NCBI GenBank assembly: GCA_021234155.1
Contig: JAJEKV010000009.1
Coordinates: 8,872,546-8,936,545, forward strand
DNA: 64,000 bases
DNA from: Isoetes taiwanensis
Taxonomy: Eukaryota; Streptophyta; Lycopodiopsida; Isoetales; Isoetaceae
Reading direction: 5' to 3'
In this document: positions 22,990 through 33,050 of the stretch, one piece after another
Layout of the letters: each line of letters begins with the position of its first letter
Numbering within the stretch: position 1 is the stretch's first letter
Program-made: the position numbers and the translations under genes
Notes under the pieces: model-generated
The model's database searches: none
Told to the model about the DNA's origin: nothing
Seen by the model: only the letters and a program-made list of their open reading frames with translations

Positions 22990-23625
22990 TCAGCCCTTGC
23001 TGCTTTCACTTTTTCCCATTCTATTTTCCTTGCTTCCAGTTGAGCTGGGGTCAAGTCTGGATCTAGATAGCACTTCTGTCCCTTCAAAACAGCAGCCCTG
23101 TTTCAGAATATCCCGGTCTCGTGCTTCCACACTGCGAAATTTAACCAAGACCGGTCTATTATACCCTCCTGGTTTGCCTAGTCTTCTGCCTTGCACAAAT
23201 TGCGGTTCATGCAGATGCATAACATCCCGAAAGAATGTATCAAGCACTTCAGTGAGGTCTTCACCTTCCTGCTCTGCTATGCCTGAAATTTTCAAATTCC
23301 GGGCACGGAATTGTTGATCTGTTTGCTCTGCTAAAATTCTCTCATGATGTATGGTCATCTGCTCCTTGGTTGATTCTGCAACCAAAGATACCATGCTTTG
23401 CACATCAACCATTTGGGTTTCCACAGGTCTGCTTAATGCTTCTTTTAATTCCAGATTTTGAGTCGTTAATGTTTTGTTTTGCTTAATCACTTCTTCAAGT
23501 AAACTTCTGAGCCCTGCAATCTCTGATTTCATTTCAAGTAGCATGGCAAGCATCTGGGCAGAGTCCCCTTCATACTCTGCCGGATCTCCTTTGCGGGGAG
23601 ACCCAGCTTTCTTTGGCCTGGTCAT
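22990..23625 (-). CDS. LINE ORF1 protein (coiled coil plus L1-type RNA-binding core)
   Basis: 211 codons, uninterrupted. A basic N-terminus (RPKKAGSPRKG) is followed by a heptad-rich coiled coil (about residues 25-65, LLEMKSEIAGLRSLLEEV). The RRM/CTD-like core resembles the Transposase_22 family of L1 ORF1p (ARNLKISGIAEQEGED, LDTFFRDVMHL, GRRLGKPGGYNRPVLVKF). It should trimerise and bind element RNA. ORF2 begins 76 bp downstream. It is intact although the partner ORF2 is broken. Confidence 0.75.
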   Translation of the reverse strand: MTRPKKAGSPRKGDPAEYEGDSAQMLAMLLEMKSEIAGLRSLLEEVIKQNKTLTTQNLELKEALSRPVETQMVDVQSMVSLVAESTKEQMTIHHERILAEQTDQQFRARNLKISGIAEQEGEDLTEVLDTFFRDVMHLHEPQFVQGRRLGKPGGYNRPVLVKFRSVEARDRDILKQGCCFEGTEVLSRSRLDPSSTGSKENRMGKSESSKG

Positions 23626-23640
23626 AACGGCCCAGAAACC

Positions 23641-24803
23641 CTAAAATCGAGTATCAGGAGGATAAGCAGAAGTAAGAGTTGCAAATCCGATGCAGAAAAG
23701 ATGTGATCCGGAATCAAAGTGCAAATCAAAGTGATCCGGAACAAATCCGGCAAATACGATTTGTGTTCTTTTTGCTGCCGCCCGAATAAACTAAGCGCCC
23801 AATGTTAATAAGACATGCAATATCGATAGCAATGCCGCATGAATCATTAATATTATACATAGATATTAAGCATCTCATACATCATCTATGGCTCAACATC
23901 TACATATATAATTTGTTAAGAAATACTTAGAGTTAATGACTTGCAAGGAAGTTTTGGGGTAACAAGTGGTAAGTTTGGGGATAGTAGAAAATGATGAAGA
24001 GGAGGCTTCAAAACTGAAAAAGCTGTTTTAAAAGAGGGAAGCACATCTATGTGCAAAGGATTAACATCTTAATGCATGATCTACCTCAAAAATAAAATGC
24101 AGATTTAGTGATGAACTGTTCGACCATGAATTTATGGGTTTCTATGTGCCCAACATTTGAGAATGAAGGATTAGGGCAGACAATAGGGTATTCAGCATGG
24201 CCAATGGCGAGAGAAGCATGGTTTAGATCCCTATATTTATGCAGGAGAGCCCCATTTCCTTAGTTGCATGAAAAAACATCCATGCACGATAAATGATCCA
24301 GCATGTTCTATATTTTAGATGTAATGAGAATCTTGTGGGTTCAGTGTACAGCGAGACATATTGTGCAACAGTCTTGCCTGTTAAAGGCGCAACTAAGCCG
24401 TTGAATAAAATAACATAATTACAACAAATTTAGTATAAGTGACGTTTTAGCTTGTTTGGCTTAGCAATGATTAAACATTTTTGCTAATGTTCTATTGAAA
24501 TACAAATGGAGGATATAGTCAGATTGCTTGGTGTATTTTTTGTGTAAGGATTAAGAGTCATTGCTATTCAACAATACATTATACTAAGTCATATCAACTG
24601 CAATCTACACATACCAGGCTGTATAGGCAGTACCAAACACTTATCAGAAACATAAGCAAACAGAGTACTGAAATAAAATGCAATATCACATGCAACTTTG
24701 GGTTTTCCAAATCTGGTCGAAGATATTGGCATCTTATAAATAAATAGGAAATAATCAGAACATTTAAGGACACTTGGTTCATATTTGTTAATCTGTTATA
24801 GCA
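23641..24803. other. No gene seen
   Basis: The first ~150 bp may be LINE 5'UTR (CCGGAACAAATCCGG-type repeats of GATCCGGAA near 23707-23745). The rest is AT-rich with no coding segment. Confidence 0.45.
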
Positions 24804-24810
24804 AAATGTG

Positions 24811-25003
24811 TAGCATCTTACATGATGGTGTCGCTTTATTTGCCGCCTTGTCTTCCTTGGCTGTGCAAAAAGATTTGGTCCCTAGTTCATATATATTAAT
24901 CTATTATAATAGTTTGCTCCATGTCAATTGTTTGCACGGAAATACCTAGCACCTTACATGATGCAGTGGCTTTATTTGCCGCCTTGCCTTCCCTGACTGT
25001 GCA
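24811..25003. repeat. Direct repeat, 57 bp at a 136-bp spacing
   Basis: TAGCATCTTACATGATGGTG...GGCTGTGCA at 24811-24867 recurs with about 85-90% identity at 24947-25003. The second copy forms the last part of the UTP21-like exon and its GT donor, and UTP21 similarity stops exactly where the repeat starts (25003/25004). Confidence 0.85.
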
Positions 25004-25981
25004 TATTGGTGGAGCACTATGACCACTTCTGAAACATAGTAACCTGCGCTCACCATCAGATGAATCAAATATCCACATCTAAACAACATTGCATAGGTTA
25101 GTAATGTAACATGACCCCAATAAACATGCCTTAATCCCACCTTAAGGGAGTTATCTTTTGCATTACTGAGGAGAACAGGCTCATTTGGAAAAAAAAATGC
25201 AAAGAGGTAATCTCCAGATCATGTGCATATTCTATCACTGTCTTCAGCTTACGATCTTTTAAATTCCAGATGCTTATGATTCCAGATGCATCTCCTGCTG
25301 TTAAAAGTGGTTGCCCATCTTCCAAATTACATATAAAAGGTATAAAAGGCATTGGCAAATCCTACATCATTGTGCTGAAATAAAGTCTTCCTCCCCTCAA
25401 GCTATAATAGAATTGCCTTGTTATCTGAAGAGCGTAATACCTGTCCTAAAAGAAAGTGCAGTTACAGGCCCTCTGTTTGTGTGAGTAAAAGTTACAATCG
25501 TTTCATCATATAGAATATTATGAACACGTATTTTCCCATCCGAACAACCAACAGCAATGACATCCAATGCAGGAGATGAAAGACATGTGTGGATTGAAGT
25601 ATCCCAGCCTTTAAACTCATGAACCAACTGTTGTGATTTTATATTCCTTAGTTGCAATGGTCCTTCATCACTGCAAATAAGCACCTGAGAAGTCCAGTCA
25701 CTTGCATATGCCTCAAAGAGTGACTTGTTTTATGTACAGTGATAAATACTGGGATGAAGAAAATAATAGCATCTACCTTATCAAGGTAAGTGTCTGGATG
25801 AACTATGCATGTTGCTGTAAATGAATTTCGAAGCTGCATCTGAGCTAAAGGCTTCACAACTTCCCTAGAATCTACATCCCCCATTTGCCATATGCAAAGA
25901 TGCCCTGTTGTATCAACACTTAGGAGATGCTGGCCGAACACTAGAAGAAGTTTTACTATTATGCGCCTTCCAGGTAGAAAT
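24958..25981 (-). pseudogene. UTP21: Truncated copy of UTP21/WDR36 (U3 snoRNP WD40 protein), four exons
   Basis: Minus-strand exons with consensus splice sites: 25981-25777, 25684-25441, 25318-25141 and 25078-24958. They read ISTWKAHNSK...LLLVFGQHLLSVDTTGHLCIW, then EGPLQLRNI..EFKGWDTSI and SSPALDVIAVGCSDGKI, then DGQPLLTAGDASGIISIWNL, then MWIFDSSDGERRLLCFRSGH. These match the first beta-propeller of UTP21, which acts in 18S rRNA processing. Lesions are a ~5-base deletion in the first exon, a 9-T run (7 would keep frame) in the third, and replacement of sequence after GHSAPP by a local repeat. N- and C-terminal thirds were not found. Introns are kept, so this is a DNA-level fragment, perhaps Helitron-captured. 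Confidence 0.8.
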
Positions 25982-26466
25982 CTGCAATGACATAACAACA
26001 GTTCGTTGTTATGTGACTATACTTTAGAAGAGCAAATTCCATAGGTGATCGGTCAGTAAGAAAACTTCTAGTAACTACACGTTTCCAGTGAGTCAAGACA
26101 ACTCAAAGAAAGAAAGCAATAATGTATTAACATCACCCTTAGGGCCTGAGACCAAACAAATACATCTGTTCTTTATCATCTGAAAGTGTTGGAGAAAATC
26201 CCTAATCTTACCCTGAGTAACTCATCATGTTTTCCTCTCATTATCCAACAGAATGATGCCAATCTATATATGATTCAATCAACTTAAACTAATGCCGGAC
26301 CTGAAAAGAAATAGAAGAATAACTCCGTCACCTGATTAGATTGAGCTGGAACAACTATTGCTTTGAAAAGACATCGCTTAAAAAACATGAAACCGGCCTC
26401 ATCAGAATGTAAATTGATGGACCAAGTTCTATAAGAATGAAAAAATCGATAATGCAAAGATCTTAC

Positions 26467-26543
26467 CAAATAATGCCCAAACCTTCTGGCCTTCTGCACT
26501 GCTTTTGGAGCAAGTTGCAAACGTCTCAGAATCATGTATACAC
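26467..26543 (-). other. Exon-like segment of unknown identity
   Basis: On the minus strand, TATATGCAG acceptor, 77 bp, then GTAAGATC donor. One open frame reads HDSETFATCSKSSAEGQK. It lies on the same strand and upstream of the UTP21 pieces, but does not match the UTP21 N-terminus as I know it. Confidence 0.3.
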
Positions 26544-27448
26544 CTGCATATACAACCTACACTAAGATGCATATACAAATACCATCTGCCCTAATATGCT
26601 CTATTCCCCCATCCACATCCCTTAGATGTCAAACATGTCCTCTATCCAAATCCATTAGACATGTGAAACATGCGATGCTACTCTTAAATTTTGTTATCGC
26701 CCGCCGTCTTAAATTTTGTTATCGCCCGCCGATAATTTAATACTTTTATTCAAGCTATAGCATGTCCAAATATCTAGGTTCAATAAACTGTTCTTATTAA
26801 TATAAATAAGCTTACTCAATCCTAAAAATATTCCTGCTTATAGGCAGCCTTCTATCCCGCCTTCATAGACATGTTGCAGAGCAAGCTGAATATCAGCTCC
26901 GATTGTAGTTCATGAGAGCGATATTAAAGCTCCTACAATTTGATTTTTATAGGGCCTGCAGTTTGCAAGCTGTTATCCAGTTTTGCAAGCAACGTTTTTG
27001 TCAGCTTCACCTGTCAAACTCATTTGGTGGAATAGACCCATTCATGCTAAGTTTTGTCTCGATGTGTAGCAAGCACAGTTAGGCTTCAAACTTTACTGCT
27101 GTGTTCTACCATAGCCATGGCAAAATCATGTGATACAACAGTTTTCTTCCAAGTATGGTTACAGCAAACTAAAAGTACAGTAAAAATTTGCCCTTCCGGA
27201 GGATAACAATTAAAGCATGATTTCATTAATTGGAGAAAATAACGCAATTTTGAGAATTTTAAGCACACCTAATTTGTTGAAGCACCAATACTTTCACCTA
27301 CTTCTTGAGTCCAAGATACACGAGGTCACAACATACACATATCCATACAAATTATGCGTTATACTTGTACGTGTACGTGATACTTGTACAAGTTCAATAG
27401 TGGCACTACAATCTACACCAATAATTCACATCAATAATTTTACTTCAC
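26544..27448. other. No gene seen
   Basis: AT-rich. A 22-base direct repeat containing TTAAATTTTGTTATCGCCCG occurs at about 26685 and 26711. The last ~150 bp are the upstream region of the small gene at 27491. Confidence 0.5.
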
Positions 27449-27455
27449 TATAAAA
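27449..27455 (+). promoter_or_regulatory. TATA box of small gene A
   Basis: TATAAAA followed by GCAGCTCCATTCGATGGTA, closely matching the TATAAAAGTAGCTCCAATCG of gene B. Upstream ~110 bp also match gene B (CATATCCATACAAA, GTACGTGTA, CAATAGTGGC). Confidence 0.75.
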
Positions 27456-27468
27456 GCAGCTCCATTCG

Positions 27469-27732
27469 ATGGTAAAGGCCATTCTCTCCCATGGCTTCCT
27501 TGCCTCCTCGTCCGGAGACATCCGATCCTTCAAGTGCTACCTGAGCTATAATGATCTGTGTGAATGCATGAGAAATGGTATCAATCTTGATCCATGGTTG
27601 CAGTCCAAAGCAGATGGTCCTGTGAGTGGTTGCAGGAAGCTCACTCGTGTTGTGGTCCACCTTTACTGGCTTCCTGATCAGGAGATGTATGAGCTGAATG
27701 CCATCACCTTAGCAGGTGTTGATGATGAGTGA
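27469..27732 (+). CDS. Small paralogous gene A, unknown function (start probably frameshifted)
   Basis: Up to 87 codons. It aligns along ~70 residues with gene B at 28131 (KCYLSYNDL/KCSMSYNDL, LQSKADG/LQSKANG, VVVHLYWLPDQ/VMIHLIWLPER, acidic end VDDE/GDDD). By alignment with gene B, the start should be the ATG at 27491, 42 bp after the TATA box. That ATG is out of frame because this copy lacks one base in the first ~45 bases. The in-frame ATG at 27469 lies only 14 bp after the TATA box, so it should be upstream of the transcript start. Either transcription starts unusually early or the gene is freshly broken. Family not recognised; no signal peptide, membrane segment or zinc motif. Confidence 0.55.
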   Translation: MVKAILSHGFLASSSGDIRSFKCYLSYNDLCECMRNGINLDPWLQSKADGPVSGCRKLTRVVVHLYWLPDQEMYELNAITLAGVDDE

Positions 27733-28087
27733 ATCGTTCAAGACTTGTGTACCTGTCAAGGATATAATAATGATATGTGAGCACTTCTAAAGTATGTAAG
27801 GATGTAATAAGCGTAATCAATATTATTTGATGTATCGAACCTGATAATTTTGTAAGGGTGTGCTCTTCGACCTCCACTTTATCTGCAGGCAGTCCCTAAT
27901 TTCAATCACACCTAAATTACTCAAGCACAAATACTTTTACTTCAGGAAAATCGAACATACAAAGCATGTTTTCACTTGACACACATATCCATACAAAATA
28001 TGCATTATACTAATGTACGTGTATACACATCACTCTTGTACGCACTCAATAATGGCGATACAGTCTACTCCAATCATTTTTCAACAG

Positions 28088-28094
28088 TATAAAA
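28088..28094 (+). promoter_or_regulatory. TATA box of small gene B
   Basis: TATAAAA 37 bp before the ATG at 28131, a normal plant spacing for a short 5'UTR. The surrounding ~140 bp are conserved with gene A. Confidence 0.8.
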
Positions 28095-28130
28095 GTAGCT
28101 CCAATCGGAGGTAGAGTTCATTCATCTTCC

Positions 28131-28370
28131 ATGGATTATTCGCCTTCTTCTGTTCACAACATCGAGGCGATCAAGTGCTCGATGAGTTACAATGATCTCG
28201 TCGGTTGCCAGTTAAGGAGTATTCTTCTTGATCCCTTGCAATCTAAAGCTAACGGTGCTAAGATTCGTTGCCCCCGGATGCTGCGTGTTATGATCCACCT
28301 TATTTGGCTTCCTGAACGCAGTAGCTATGAGATAAGTGGGATCACCTCAGCAGGTGGTGATGATGATTGA
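28131..28370 (+). CDS. Small paralogous gene B, unknown function
   Basis: 79 codons, single exon, TATA box well placed, start MDYSPSSVHNIEAIKC. The core pattern is K-C-x(2)-SYNDL-x(10)-LDP-LQSKA-x-G, then a basic R/K-C stretch and hydrophobic VMIHLIWLPER, ending in an acidic GGDDD. Conservation with gene A at protein and promoter level suggests a real small gene family duplicated in tandem (662-bp offset between starts). The predicted fold is a compact alpha/beta or beta domain, but I recognise no family. It lies 180 bp from the 3' end of the transposase-like gene, so it might be cargo of that element. Confidence 0.6.
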   Translation: MDYSPSSVHNIEAIKCSMSYNDLVGCQLRSILLDPLQSKANGAKIRCPRMLRVMIHLIWLPERSSYEISGITSAGGDDD

Positions 28371-28390
28371 CTCACCTATTCTGTGTAAGA

Positions 28391-28474
28391 GCTCTTGTAG
28401 TAAGATGAAAAATGCAGAGCGTAATGTAATGTTTAAAGGCTCTTGTGTTAAGATGAAAAATGCAGAGCGTAATG
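28391..28474. repeat. 36-bp direct repeat, 48-bp period
   Basis: GCTCTTGTAGTAAGATGAAA plus AATGCAGAGCGTAATG at 28391 recurs at 28439 with one or two changes. It lies in the 3' region of gene B. Confidence 0.9.
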
Positions 28475-29249
28475 AATAATAACTAGTCTATTGTACCTTG
28501 CATGTTATATATGGTATAGTAATTACATAAAAGAGCATTGCATACCTCATGAGTTCTCATCATCGTCGTTAGATTCTTTAGCCACTAATTCTTGCAACTG
28601 AGCCCCCACACTATTGGGGATCACCACTAACAACGGCCTGGACTCTACCGCCCAACCATAGTGTATTGTTTTCAGATGTTGGTAGCGTGGCAGGTCATTA
28701 GGATTGGGTCTCCACTTCTTGCTCCAGCAATCTCTATACTGCATTGCATATGAGGTTCCCTTTCTGGCAACAGGCTCAAACCAAGACACAAACACCTCTT
28801 CGTAATGAGGGAGATTAGGGTCCTCTATTGGGTCCTCTTCGGCAAAAGCCATCCATGTCGGGCAGTTATCATGTGGCCTGATAAGCAAGAGCATTCCTTT
28901 CTTAACATCTTGGTAGGGGTCGAATATTTCAATTGGGTTCTTGGGTCTACCCGAGAAAGGCCCTACATAGTGAGATGCTTCAATGTGCTCATCCACCAAC
29001 ACGTTTTCGGGTTCTTCCAATGCATTTTGCCTGGTGTTGGGCCAGAAATCCTGAATGACTGCTCTACTGGGCTGAACGTCCCCAAGCACTCGCAACAAGG
29101 TGGACCAGTAGTCAATTACTTCATTCATATATGTGTTGGACCATGAGTTATTGCCAGCTCTAGAAATAGCTGCCCAATGCATCATGTACTTGGCAATAGA
29201 AGATCTCAATGCACCTATATCTTTCAAGCTCGCATATGGCTGCACGACC

Positions 29250-30959
29250 TTAGGTGACCCTGTCGAAATGGTAGGTAAACCCTGGGCATCCTCCTTTCCA
29301 CATCCTGATTCCCTTTTCAGGGAGCCACTCCCTATGTCCTGGCCTCATCTTGTAGAACATTAATGGCCATCCATCTTTCATGCAGAACTTGAAGAGTAGA
29401 GGTTCCAAATGACCACATAAACGGTCCTTCTTATCAGGGATAAAACCTTTCACGAATTTCTTCCAATTAGGAACCTCAGTCACAAGGTAAGGTGAAGAAG
29501 ACTTGGAACTACACTGCCTGAAGAGTTGCATAAGCTCTGGAATAGTCAATACATCTGATCTTCTCATTAGAGTAGAGTAGTTTCCAAAGAGGGCATCTAT
29601 GTCATCGTCGGTGAGTCCAACCATCATGAATCCCAGCTGCACTTGATCAAAGACACCTAACCAAACCAAGTATGACAAGTAAGAGAAAAGATATCTATTC
29701 TTATTTTGACCTGAGCAATTATCTAGCTGCAAGTAAAGCCTCCTAGGCAACTTGTTTGGTACCATAGGGCCCTTGATAGGAGGCATAAAATCATTTCTAC
29801 TGCCATTTACCATTTTTGTCCTAAGGGCATCCGTGTTTAAAATTGCTCCACCCCAGCAGCTTTCAGGACGATTTGTATCTCTCAAATGGCCCCAATTATC
29901 CTCAGATTTATTCTCCAGTGTCTTCAAGGTATGATTCAAGGATCCCACATGAAAATTGGAATCATCGGGCCAGAGGTCCAGTGAGAAGTGGCCCAAGGCA
30001 CCTATACCATGCCCGTGCATGAGAGCACCTGTAACACTCACCTTCAGTCGTTCACCCCTCCACACAGACTTTGCTAGCTTTTCTAGACGAGGAACCATGG
30101 TCTTATTCTGATCCATCTTGTCATGTATAATGGTTAAAGCGTGCTCAGGAGATCTATGAGACAAAGCTCTCCAGGACCAGTAAAGTCTCTTACAAAAAAT
30201 CTGGGCTGTCATATGTGATTTTCTCTCCATTGCAAGTTCCCTTCTTTCATTTGGATCTCTGGTCTTAGCAAGCTTTTCCTTTTTGACAATAGAGGTGTTA
30301 CACTTAGAAAATGCTATCCTCTTAGCTATTGCCACCTCTGAATGATTCTCTTTCCATGCAGACAGAAAGGACGATGGAGAAATATGCTTGTCTGTCATCT
30401 CTATAACGGTAATATCTATTTCTTGGTGTATATCCTTCTTAGTCAAGACTGAAGGTAGCCTCTTAACATTTTGTCTGCTACCCTCGCTCGTAATTTTCGA
30501 GCGGTGTGGCATCGTCTCTGCGTTTTCATCTATGAACATAGATAGCACAGCATTGCCAGCCAAAGTATGAGACCTTGGCTTCTTAGAACCACTATTTCCG
30601 TGCTCAGCAATTCTGTGGCCACCCATGAAGAGCTTCGTCCACTTGTAAAAAGTGGAAATGGGTATGCCATAGGCTTTATGCCATGCTTTCACGCACACCT
30701 GCTTGTTATTCAACATCAACTTGCCCACACTACCATTTTCAGAGCAAAGATCTAGCATGTTATATGCAAAGGTTGTGCGCTCGGAGGACGTCATGTTCCA
30801 GTAAAACGTTCTCATGCAAGCTATCTCCTTGGATGTAAAATTTGCATAGCATCTTTTCATGCAGCACAGTGATGACCTGAAGTCTAAAATAGCCTCAGCA
30901 CTAGTTTTCCTTTCACATTTGGTCTGTGCGGGACGTGTCCTGGGTCTCCGATTGACCAT
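29250..30959 (-). pseudogene. DUF7869-like domain segment of the transposase-like gene
   Basis: 569 codons open without interruption. The signature LQLDNCSGQNKNR...SYLSYLVWLGVF..V..GFMMVG is strong. In family members I recall, the next motif reads VGHTH(E/D)DIDALF; here it reads VGLTDDDIDALF, so two His are replaced. The Asp of LQLDN and the D/E cluster suggest an RNase-H-like DDE fold, but that is an inference. Length and position agree with the usual size of this domain. Confidence 0.75.
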
Positions 30960-31296
30960 GCGGTAAGGTCTCTTTTTTGTGACGCCAATTTCGGGTTTAA
31001 TGGCATAAGGTTCATTTTTGTGACGGCAACCACGAGAGTAGAAACTGGAATGTTATCAACAAGCACGAAGGCTATGGGTCATCTTACAAGGTCATGCAGT
31101 TGGGGCATTTCTGCACAGGCTTGCCAGCGCATAGAGATCTTTTCAGGCATTGGAAATAGGCTCATGATAGTAGCAGCTATCGAGCCTTCTCCTAACTTCA
31201 TGTCAGCAACAGCATGGTTTGGATCGGCAAAAACGATAACACCACACCCGTAAGCCATGTGGCAGCATTCATGCATGAGTGTGCATGCCTTCTCGA

Positions 31297-31656
31297 CTAG
31301 CTCATCTCTAGAGAGCCCTTGCACATGATTTGTCTCATTATTGCCCAACCTCCATTGCCTCCGACCTGCCAATTTATGCGTTTAATCTGTCCTGGTGGCG
31401 TGCAAACTTCTTCATCTCCCACAAACTGAACATCAATGTCCTTTTTGTACCACAAGACAAAACTCCCAACAGCTTCACCAAGTTTTTCTATTTCTTGCTC
31501 AGGACTTGGTAGTGGCAGCTGTCCATCGAAAACATTCACAACTGAAACAACCACCATACTCTCCGGGACATTCGAATTGTGATGTCGCTCAAAGTTGTGG
31601 ACTCTTCCTTCTGCCACCTTCCTCCCCAGCAGATAAAGCGAGATTAGATCCGCCAT
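31297..31656 (-). pseudogene. DUF8039-like N-terminal segment
   Basis: Starts MADLISLYLLGRKVAEG directly after a TTTTGTAG/G acceptor. FDGQLPLPSPEQEIEKLGEA then VGSFVLWYKKDI matches the LP(I/V)P...(I/L)G(D/E)AVG(T/S)F(V/I)xW pattern of DUF8039, known from CACTA-associated proteins in plants. Continuity to the next segment (LSRDELVEKACTLMHECCHM) needs a frameshift within 31300-31372. Confidence 0.6.
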
Positions 31657-31657
31657 C

Positions 31658-31977
31658 CTACAAAAGAGTGATCGTCAACATCGCGGTCGCGATCTTCCTC
31701 AGCTAACAGAGGTCTCTTTTAAGGAGTCAATTACGCAATGACACTTGGGAACTAAAATATAGTCAGCACAATCGCCTCCGCGATCTTATCTAGCATTGAC
31801 AAGATCGCGGTTGCATTTTCTGTAACCATCTATACTTGCTACGACTCCGATACAACTTTGACCAGGACTGGATCACACGCTATTATTAGTTTTGCGTTTC
31901 TAGGGGAGATCGCGGCCGCGATCTCCTTGAGCACAATAGTTAAAAGGTTGACTCTGACACTAAAGCATTACTCTTAC
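31658..31977 (-). other. Predicted intron 1 of the transposase-like gene, carrying four palindromes
   Basis: Minus-strand donor AAG/GTAAGAG at 31978/31977 and acceptor TTTTGTAG at 31658, then G-ATG. The intron contains palindrome cores at 31680, 31771, 31803 and 31908. The upstream exon (31978 upward) appears non-coding. Confidence 0.55.
31674..31940. repeat. Palindromic motif cluster 1 (four copies of GATCGCGGCCGCGATC type)
   Basis: Cores at 31680-31693 (ATCGCGGTCGCGAT), 31771-31784 (ATCGCCTCCGCGAT), 31803-31815 (half-decayed, GATCGCGGTTGCA) and 31908-31923 (perfect GATCGCGGCCGCGATC). Flanks extend the symmetry in some copies as CTCAG..(N)A..core..T(N)..TGAG. Confidence 0.9.
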
Positions 31978-32835
31978 CTTGTAGGTCTCCAAATGGAGCG
32001 TTAGCGTCTCCTCGAAGCCAACAAGTCGTCAGAAGCTGCAGTGCCACCAAAACATTTGTTGTATCATAGAAAGGGAGAAAGAAAACATTTTATAGTAGAC
32101 ACAACAGAGTACACACGGAAGGCAAAATGTTTATATTTCCTAAATTAGCCTAGTGGTTTGCGGAAAACATCTGTTTTTAAATATTCCAATCTGAAATACC
32201 GGCAGGTATCATATAAATGCATATATTAAATAGGGTTCTTTCAGTAGAAACAATTCAATGCCAACATTTGTGAAAGGAAACCTTCTTTAAGGATAAATTA
32301 TGTGGTATTGATCATCAACTATCAGCACAGTCTTAACAGGTAGTAATTATCAGTCACCATTGTTGCAACATTAACTTTCAATTAACTTTACTGAGAAATA
32401 GGCATCAGGATAGCTCTCTTACCTTGCCCGAACGACAAAATTCGATGGAGTGGAAGAAATTGAATTTATTAAAGCGGAATATCAACGCTTCATCAGCGCC
32501 TTCAATTGTTGCTGGAATCTGCAGCAAAGCCTTCTTAGAATATGGCACTGCTTAGGCGCAGCTCGAGTGGCTCCAAGATCTTGCAAAACACACTAATTCG
32601 AATTGGCTTTTCCCGCTTCAACCCCAATTGTTTGTTATAGAATTCAAATTTGCCTGTCACTGTCTGTCCGTAATATAGTGTCTATTTCGGGCATTTATGC
32701 CCACTTTTCATTCTGGTGCAATTAATGAACTGGCTGTATGCATAATATTTGAACGCGGACGTCCAATTCGATAAAGACCTTTAGTACGGAATTACCCGCT
32801 CTAATTTTAGGACACTTTCGCACGGACGAATTCAT
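31978..32835. promoter_or_regulatory. Shared intergenic region of the divergent gene pair
   Basis: No coding frame. On the minus side it should contain the first exon and promoter of the transposase-like gene; on the plus side it leads to the 20-bp tandem array and the TATA box at 33066. No TATA box on the minus side could be fixed. Confidence 0.4.
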
Positions 32836-32960
32836 GGCCGGTAATTAATACAGCCGGCGGGACAGTCATTAATACGTACGATGGGTAATTAATACGTACG
32901 GCGGGTAATTAATACATCCGGCGGGTAATTAATATGGCCAGCGGGTAGTTAATGCACCAG
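32836..32960. repeat. 20-bp tandem repeat (GCGGGTAATTAATACGTACG), about six units
   Basis: Units start at 32836, 32856 (with a 5-bp insert), 32881, 32901, 32921 and 32941. Each has a G-rich half and an AATTAATAC half. The GC-rich part matches the CpG-rich character of the palindromes. The array ends about 105 bp upstream of the TATA-like sequence of the + strand gene. Confidence 0.9.
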
Positions 32961-33050
32961 GCCGTACGGCAATTATGGCGGGCACGGAAAACTAGGCACC
33001 ATTATGGCACGGTATTTATGTCGCCATAATGGCTGGCGGGCATTTAATTT

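Larger units (their letters stand above)
19664..23640 (-). mobile_element. LINE with two ORFs and (ATT)n tail, degenerate
   Basis: Minus-strand order: ORF1 (23625-22990), endonuclease (22913-21876), RT (21952-20938) and a C-terminal region with a Cys/His knuckle (20878-19761), then an (ATT)n tail. The C-terminal region (EDEPHVFLHCSAYQ) closely resembles that of the LINE at 60.8-64 kb (EDETHSILQCPAYQ), so both belong to one superfamily, distinct from the zf-RVT LINE at 3-8.5 kb. 5'UTR sequence may reach about 23800. Confidence 0.85.
28547..31657 (-). pseudogene. Transposase-like gene, DUF8039-like plus DUF7869-like, degenerate
   Basis: Minus-strand gene, about 960 codons from ATG 31656. The N-terminal domain (VVVSVVNVFDGQLPLPSP..EIEKLGEAVGSFVLW) matches the DUF8039 pattern found in plant transposon proteins. 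The large central domain (30959-29250) has CCMKRC, a hydrophobic RTFYWNMTSSER, YGIPISTFYKWTK, RLYLQLDNCSGQNKNR and VGLTDDDIDALFG, the DUF7869 layout of putative transposases. The C-terminal part (29245-28547) is acidic with several Trp. Breaks: frameshift in 31297-31372, TGA at 31079, frameshift between 31066 and 30960, frameshift at 29250. ATG follows a TTTTGTAG acceptor, so a non-coding first exon lies upstream with a 320-bp intron (31658-31977). Family names are from memory of motif patterns. Confidence 0.7.

Noticed and set aside
26284-26535. 83-codon minus-strand frame as the UTP21 N-terminus
   Set aside because: Only the 77-bp exon-like part has splice signals, and it does not match the UTP21 N-terminal pattern.
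30388-30755. Short + strand frames opposite the transposase-like gene
   Set aside because: Shadows of the 569-codon DUF7869-like frame.
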